64,000 nucleotides of DNA from Rhyzopertha dominica (taxonomy: Eukaryota; Arthropoda; Insecta; Coleoptera; Bostrichidae), in assembly GCA_025024175.1 (NCBI GenBank), contig QCXZ01000138.1, positions 49,881,092-49,945,091 on the forward strand. The letters run 5' to 3'. Below the pieces are notes generated by a model. The model did not search any database. It had not been told where the DNA came from and saw nothing but the letters and a program-made list of their open reading frames with translations. Both the position numbers and the translations under genes were made by a program. Shown here piece by piece: positions 58,214 to 64,000 of this stretch (position 1 is the first letter of the stretch; every line of letters begins with the position of its first letter).

Positions 58214-58334
58214 ATGGCGGCTACGGAGCGGCCTGCTGCTAGGAGACGCGGCGTTCCGATGATGACGACGACGACGACGCCCCGCAGCACGCGTCCTGCT
58301 GGGGTGGACCAAGTCGATCGGGAGCGCGTAACAG
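58214..58334 (+). CDS. Candidate first coding exon in a CpG-rich block
   Basis: ATG at 58214 (GATATGG context) opens MAATERPAARRRGVPMMTTT and continues PRSTRPAGVDQVDRERV to a CAG|GTGAAG donor-like site at 58334/58335. Without splicing the frame ends at 58396. The block 57955-58500 is the most CpG-rich of the window. No domain is recognised; low-complexity Thr/Arg content is a warning, and G+C-rich DNA gives long chance ORFs (the minus strand is open over 135 codons here). Confidence 0.3.
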
Positions 58335-58958
58335 GTGAAGCCGCTTGGCTTATGCAAATCCCGGCGACAGATGGTTTCATGGGGTGGACTCCGTGACGGT
58401 GCCGACCTTGGGGAGGCAGTGGGGAACTTTCGGGATGGGGTTAATATATCTCGGGGTGTCCGAGGTTTCGGGTTGAAAATAGTATATTGAATAACCCGGG
58501 AGCGGAGCAAAAAGATGCAAATCGGGGTTGCTCGCTCTTCATCTACNGGAAGGAGCTATCTTTGATGCATTATACAGGGTTGCTACAAAGTATGGAAACT
58601 CAGATTCTTTTCGAACGATTTTTCTAAAATTGCGCATGGACTATGGGTAATTAGAATTCATTTTCTAGATTTTATCAACTCCGTGTCAGCTCTCGTTTCC
58701 GAGATATGGGCACAAGTTGCAAAAGGCAAAAAAGGCACATCATTAAAAGGATATCTTTCCTGATTTCAAAAATTTATCACACTTGTGCAATTTATTGCTT
58801 TTGAGTTGAGAAAAGTGTTATAACAAACTTGGGTCTTGCAAAAAACTTCGGGATAAAAACCATATTCGTTATCGCTAAGTAAGAACAAAAACTCCAGGTA
58901 TATCCATTTCCCTCGTGACTAGTGATAATTTTCATTCACTTTGTTATTTGCAATCTCA

Positions 58959-59921
58959 ATGCCTCAGTTAACTGAACACGATCGCATCGAAATTTTGATG
59001 ATGATTGGTTATCGAAATATAAGGCGAAGTTATTCGGAAGTAGTTGCACTCTACAATGCAATTCGTGAAGATCGTGACCCAATTGCTAGATCAACAGTTA
59101 TTAAAACATTGCAACGTTTTGAGGAAACAGGCGCTGTTGAAAATCATCAAAAACCAGGACGTCCAAAGGTTGCCACGAGTGAGGAAAGTAGCTTGAATGT
59201 CATTTTAGATGTGCAAGAGAATCCCAAGTGTTCCGTACAACAGCGTGCTCTCACTCACCATATTAACAGAAGATTTGTTCAGAAAATTTTGAAAAAGAGA
59301 AAAGTTTTATCCCTACCGAATTCACTAACTAAGCGAAGATGATTTCGATCGTAGGATAGAATTTTGGGAATCTGCTATGAACATGATAGATGAAGATAGA
59401 AACATTTTGAATTGGATTATGTTTTCTGATGAAGCGTCTTTTTGCCTCAATCCACATTGGATGGAACAAGTCCACACACAACATCCTCAGAAAGTGAATT
59501 TCTTTACAGCTCTTGCGCGAACACATTATACCAGAACTTATTCGCCTGTTCTCTAATCGTGAAAATGCTGCGCTTCCTTCTGAACAGATATGGTTTCAGC
59601 AAGATGCCGCACCGCCTCATTTTACAGTCAACGTTCGTGGATATTTGAATGCGATATTTCAAGACAGGTAGATTGATAAGCGCGGAGCGATAGAATGCCC
59701 AGCACGTTCTCCTGATCTGACATCCCTTGATTTTTCCTGTGGGGATACCTGAAAAATCGTATTTATGCTGATCGGCCACATAATGCAGAAGATTTAAAAG
59801 GACGAATTCCGAAATTCAGCACTTACTTCCAAATATGCTACCAAGAACATTAGAAAACTTTTACTCAAGGCTGCATTACCGACAGGAAGTAAATGGTGAA
59901 CATTTTGAGCATCTTCTGTAA
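58959..59921 (+). pseudogene. DD41D mariner transposase, broken
   Basis: ATG at 58959 opens MPQLTEHDRIEILMMIGYRN, TVIKTLQRFEETGAVENHQK and GRPKVATSEESS (first HTH and a GRPK hinge), then VQQRALTHHINRRFVQKIL (second HTH). A stop at about 59340 precedes ILNWIMFSDEASFCLNPHW (first catalytic Asp). After deletion and frameshift follow IWFQQDAAPPHFTVNVRGYL (second Asp) and RSPDLTSLDFSC (third Asp). The last two Asp are again 41 residues apart. The end is NGEHFEHLL. Several breaks; inactive. Confidence 0.85.
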
Positions 59922-60124
59922 TGTAAATATGAAAAATACTGCATTTTTCAAAAAATCATGTTTTTTCGCAATACACTGATCGAACTAGAAAAATGGTAAT
60001 ACCTGGCTTTTTTTGTCCATTTTAACGATAAAGAAAATTGTTTTCATTCTTTTCTTTTGTCCGGCTCAATTATTGTATTTATACTTTACCCAACTAAGAA
60101 GCAATAAATTGTACAAGTGTGATA

Positions 60125-61285
60125 CATGGGCATACCCAGTTTTTGGACACTTTATTACTAATTCAGTTATTGATAAACTCAGTTAGTCGAGGTGGATTCT
60201 GTTGCATCGCTCTCGCGTTTAACAAAAGATGAGTTCATACAGTTTATTTGGGAGAATAAAGATCCGTGATCCAAATAATGTACATATAATATCATACGAA
60301 GTTCCAAAGGAACATAAATTTCACCTTAAAAGTTCTACTAATAAAACCGTGATTCCTGATTCAGAATTAACACATATAGTACAGTTTCAACTTCTCACAT
60401 TAGAAGTTTTAGAAATTTAAGCTAAGAGTTCATATGTATAGGTGCTAAAGATACAATTGTAGTAATTTTTACTCCCCAGGGAAAGAGACTCGATGGATAA
60501 CTAACATTATTAAAACTCAGAATGACAAATGCCTCAGCATTATGCGTCAAGCCAACTTTCTTAGATCGCCAGTGCATTGCTCTCAAAAATTAACCGACTA
60601 GTTCATATTTTAACCAAATTAAGCGTCATTTAAATAAACTGAAGTATATTAAATTGCTTCTTTAACAACACACCGGGTCTTAATTTGTGCTGATAATGTT
60701 TTTACTGGATTCCTAAAACTTATATTAAATAAACTGACTTTTATAAACGTGAGTTCGGAGGGATTTTTATTTGTTTTTTTGTAATAATTGTTAAAATGTA
60801 ATGTGAGTTTAGAAATTTGGTACAAAAGTTAGAGTTATCAAGGAATATATGACAGATTCTGATGTGATTCCATATAACAGTAGTTGAACAATCTTTATTG
60901 GAACAGGTAGAAGAGCTGAACTAAGCAGAAATTGTGTTATGACTCATCCTGACCAAGATAGTCTTTTAAAGTTATATCCGCCCTAAGAGAACGATCAGTA
61001 ACAACAAGAATATTGCAGTTACAGCTTCAAAACGCACATGGCATCGATTAATCTTGGGAACCATTTGACAACGACTTATTAGATAAGGTCATTTGCAAGG
61101 GTCAAAAATGAGTTTTGGTTGAAAATTATGAAATACACTTGCCTATAAATTTTACTGTATTTACAATTTTGTAAATAAGACAATTTTTAGGTGTACACAC
61201 ATAATTAACCATCTAAATGTATGGGAAATTGGAAGGGCCCAGAGTTAACTGCCCCCCCCTCTTGCCCTTCTTCGGTACGCCCATG
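60125..61285. mobile_element. hAT-like transposon within a mariner inverted repeat
   Basis: 1161 bp with ends CATGGGCATACCCAG (60125) and, inverted, CATGGGCGTACCGAAG (61285), typical of hAT elements (usual CAGGGGCGTACC...). It is flanked by an imperfect 8-bp duplication, GTGTGATA (60117-60124) and GTGTAGTA (61286-61293). Joining the flanks rebuilds the mariner inverted repeat. The interior has no recognisable transposase (one frame at 60229-60420 without motif), so it is non-autonomous or decayed. Confidence 0.75.
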
Positions 61286-61592
61286 GTGTAGTACATTTTT
61301 GAAATCAGAAAGAAATATCCTTTTCAATGATGTTCCTTTTGACCCCCATTCCTCTTAAAAAAATGCAACTTGCGCGCATATCTCGGAAACGAAAGCTGAC
61401 ATGGAATTGAAAAATGCCAGAATTTTAATTACCCATAGGATCATGCAATATTTCGAAAAATCGGTCGAATAGAACCTGAAGTTTGCTGCTGGTTCCATAC
61501 TTTGTATCGATCCTGTATATTTGTTTGACGTTGATTCCTTGAAGAAATTACAGATATGTAATAGGTTTGGCTCTGTGGAAATCAATTACAAC

Positions 61593-61757
61593 CTTAATAA
61601 ATAGCACATTCATAAAAATATCTGTAACGATCAAGTGGAATTCCCTAGTTTGTTTATAAACGCAACCATAAGTGTCACCCGCTCGTAGGTATATATAGAC
61701 GATCGTTGGGACCCAAATCTAATTATAAGCAACAGTTTTGTTTGTAAATTTTATGTT
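61593..61757 (+). mobile_element. 3' terminal fragment of Penelope-like family 1
   Basis: It is strongly similar to 21205-21347: the coding end (KNICNDQVEFPSLFINATIS), stop, and untranslated region down to AGCAACAGTTT. It stops before the hammerhead-like motif of the fuller copy, so it lacks the true 3' end too. Confidence 0.8.
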
Positions 61758-61814
61758 GGGATCTAAAATTCAAGATTCTTCCAGTACTAGAGGGTGTTTG
61801 ATACCAATTTGTAA

Positions 61815-62440
61815 TTAATATTCCATTTTCTCGGCGGTGAACCATGAAATGCAAGAACGATTTTCTTCAACCTCTAAGGCGAACTGTATTTTAATATGAA
61901 AGAAGTTAAATTTATCTAAAATTGTGCTCACTTTATCCCTAGGTATTGCTAAATTAAAATCATCCACATACACTTTTAGGTATGGTATAACAACCTGGTT
62001 CAACACATAGTTTACTACAACATTGGCTAAAGTAGGGCTCGCAGGATTGCCCATGGGGGAACCATCTTTTTGTTTATATATTCTTTGATTTTTTAGATAG
62101 TGATCTTTATGTCGACATCCACAATTTTCTTAGTAAATTTGTTAGCTATTTTATTGAGCTCAAACTAACAAGGATAATTGTCCAATTGTAATATCGACAG
62201 ACATTTTTTTTAATATGTGACGGTGTGATGTCGTTTTTTTCTACATGTGAGTAGGAAATTTCTTCTATTTGTCAATGATGCGAGCTTTTTCAGGTTGTTG
62301 GAAAACGTCTTTCTAACAGATAACAATTGTGTACCATATCTAGCTTGAATTTATGTGAAACTTCCTCCCGGAAATCTAGTACTTTTGGATGAGCTGTGCA
62401 GCCAATGAGAGGAGGGACTGGGCTGTTTTGCATGTAAGCT
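61815..62440 (-). pseudogene. Penelope-like element family 3, RT relic
   Basis: The minus-strand frame to 62054 reads MGNPASPTLANVVVNYVLNQ, PYLKVYVDDFNLAIPRDKVS (catalytic YVDD) and FHIKIQFALEVEENRS. These are the PLE palm motifs (GxPxSPxLA, YVDD, then IQFTxExE). Upstream (to about 62440) degenerate pieces such as IYKQKDGSPMGN can be followed. It differs clearly from families 1 and 2 and resembles the relic at 1.9 kb in divergence. GIY-YIG is missing. Confidence 0.7.
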
Positions 62441-63640
62441 TTAGCAATTCTTCGAAACAAAAAGAGTCAGCAACAGCAAATTATCAAAATACAGAACATT
62501 TTAAAATTAAAACAAATATTTTTCCCACTATAGTTCTGCCTTAAGTATGCCTTATTTTCACTGAAACTGGAAATCTGTTTGAGGAGTTTTTTAACATTGT
62601 ACGAAAACTGGATAAACTCATTTAAAATTAAAATATTCCAAAGCATCCAAAGGGTGCAATCCTGAGAATATTTCACCTTTTCAGCTAGGAATTGCAAAGC
62701 CCACTCTCATCGGGGGCGAATGCGAACAGCAAAGGGCATAAGACAGCCGAGGCTTCCACGGGCAACGCTAAAACCCGTGTCCCCGGATTTTTCCGACACG
62801 AGATCCCGAGTTATGAGACGCGGTAATTACGAAATCCGGACGTCGCTCAAGGTTGCTCGCCTCGTTTGGAATTCAGCGCCGGGGGTTCGATATTTCCATC
62901 CCCGTACGTGAGTGCCGCGCTATTTCGGTTGCTCTCTAATCCGTTCGTAGACCACGGCACTGAAAAAACGTAACATCCGCTGCGCTCCGCCGATGACAAA
63001 TTATTTTCACAAAGCAACGGCGAAGGGTCACGAAACGGCGGAATCGGCCTTCGGAAGTTATCGCAAGGTCGTTTTTTTTCAACCGCTGAAATTTTTTTCG
63101 ATGCCCTTAACGCAGTTCGCATGGTGGTGTGGTTTTTCTCCAGTGGAAAAGTTTGGGAGTATGTTTTTCTGTCAGTTCAGGTCGCCGGATTGCGGGAAAC
63201 AGACTTTCATCCTCTGCTAGGGGGTATTATGTCATCAAGTTTTCAAAGTTCGAACATCTTTCTTATCATCACACTCAAATTTAGAGCACAAAAATACTGT
63301 ATTAAGACAAGCTTTTCAGAAGAACAATACAATTGCATGAGGACTGATGCGAGCCAGATCAAGGATATTTTTGGTAAATAAGCCTCGTCAAGTTTAATCC
63401 ACAATATTTTTTAATAGATAATAAGCAATCGTCAGTAACAAATTACAAAAGAAAGTATTTTGACGTCAAATTAATTAAATATACCTATCTATTAATCTAA
63501 ACAAGCAATTTGATTAAAAATAGAAAACAACTTTCAAACCAGCAACATAAATTAGCGTTCAAATAAAAAATTTAGAATAGGACAACTAGAATTGCAAGAA
63601 TCATTTTAGAACTGTCCAATTTTGGTCATTTAAAATTTTG
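62441..63640. other. Intergenic; G+C-rich block
   Basis: 62690-63235 is rich in G+C and CpG with frames on both strands (62720-62911 plus, 62847-63122 minus) that have no recognised content. GTGAGTG at about 62909 could be a splice donor. The remainder is AT-rich. Confidence 0.35.
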
Positions 63641-63649
63641 TATATCTCT

Positions 63650-64000
63650 AAGAAAGTAAGAACAAGAGAAGCAAAAGGAGTTTTTAAACCAGCTGAAAAT
63701 GAAACCGCAAACAAGTACAAAGAGCTGCATGAAAAAAATGAAATAATAAATAGCGTAGAAAATAGAGACGACATAGAACTAATGTAGATTAAATTTAAGG
63801 AAATGTTAGTGAGCGCAGGGAAGTGTGTGGAAAAATCTTACAAGATGAAAGAAAAAACATACACACTGAGAAATGAGGCGATAAGGAGCCAAGTAACAAA
63901 AAGAGGGTGAAAAAGAGTTAGTAAAAGAAGCAAAAAGAAGGGTTGGAAAGAATTTGGGACGAAAATTGAGGAAGTCAGCAAAGCATACCAGAAGCTATTT
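63650..64000 (+). pseudogene. Probable non-LTR retrotransposon linker region, cut by window end
   Basis: Charged, lysine-rich sequence in changing frames, ending with KKKGWKEFGTKIEEVSKAYQ. It resembles the linker between endonuclease and RT in LINE ORF2 proteins (pattern W-FG-K-EE--K---K-F). The RT would be expected just outside the window. Evidence is compositional and from one motif only. Confidence 0.35.

Larger units (their letters stand above)
58575..61515 (+). mobile_element. Third DD41D mariner family with long inverted repeats, split by hAT
   Basis: The left end CAGGGTTGCTACAAAGTATGG at 58575 is preceded by TATA, and the right end at 61515 (inverted CAGGATCGATACAAAGTATGG) is followed by TA. 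The inverted repeat is about 240 bp: 58575-58815 against 60098-60124 plus 61294-61515. The gap 60125-61285 is a later hAT-like insertion. Without it the element is about 1.77 kb. A solo end of the same family is at 14547-16169. Confidence 0.85.

Noticed and set aside
58103..58510. 135-codon minus-strand frame in the CpG block
   Set aside because: Low-complexity Arg/Ser/Pro content; stops are rare in such G+C-rich DNA. The plus-strand frame with donor and X-box is the better candidate, itself uncertain.
62720..62911. Exon-like frame with GTGAGTG donor
   Set aside because: Frames are open on both strands in this CpG-rich block and no protein similarity is recognisable; kept only as a note in the block description.

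Overview
This is a eukaryotic, AT-rich, TE-dominated stretch, almost certainly from an arthropod and most likely an insect. The evidence is the mix of element families: mariner-like transposases with DD41D spacing, degenerate DD34D mariners, insect-type Crypton tyrosine recombinases, Penelope-like elements (PLEs) with a GIY-YIG domain, and Jockey/CR1/I-type non-LTR retrotransposons. The insect order cannot be determined from the sequence. No complete host gene is visible. Nearly every recognisable protein fragment belongs to a mobile element, and almost all carry stops, frameshifts or truncations. Scattered N bases show it is a draft assembly.

Layout. 1-395: end of a minus-strand mariner. 0.6-0.95 kb: unrecognised ORF with a membrane-anchor-like start. 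1.86-2.03 kb: PLE relic. 3.8-10.1 kb: nested block, a Crypton split by a plus-strand non-LTR element (itself split by a 2.2-kb mariner with 416-bp inverted repeats) and by a minus-strand non-LTR element. 12.4 kb: 312-bp MITE. 13.9-17.6 kb: PLE relic, a mariner end split by a 1.38-kb TIR element, and a DD34D mariner relic. 19.0-21.9 kb: non-LTR element split by the best-preserved PLE. 23-25 kb: PLE fragment and a non-LTR endonuclease. 28.6-29.5 kb: second Crypton, apparently with a 55-bp intron. 31.3-33.0 kb: DD41D mariner (copy A) abutting a DD34D mariner. 35.7-37.1 kb: second PLE family. 38 kb: non-LTR relic. 40.4-42.7 kb: TIR element containing a minus-strand non-LTR relic. 43.2 kb: third Crypton fragment. 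44.14 kb: candidate host exon. 44.5 kb: PLE GIY-YIG relic. 46.3-47.2 kb: half a mariner. 48.0-49.4 kb: tRNA-like sequence and mariner copy B. 58.0-58.4 kb: CpG-rich block with an RFX-type X-box and an exon-like ORF. 58.6-61.5 kb: third DD41D family, its right inverted repeat split by an hAT-like element. 61.6-62.4 kb: two PLE fragments. 63.65-64 kb: probable non-LTR fragment running off the window.

Between the elements lie blocks a few hundred bases long that are clearly richer in G+C and CpG (about 2.5, 3.3, 16.4, 22.7, 27.3, 30.2, 34.0, 37.6, 44.0, 50.2, 52.6, 56.0, 58.2 and 62.9 kb). They look unlike the TE sequence and are the best candidates for ancestral host sequence, such as conserved non-coding elements or exons of a gene with very large introns. 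The elements do not form a joint pathway. What they record is a relative order of insertions: Crypton, then the non-LTR elements, then mariner; and mariner, then hAT.
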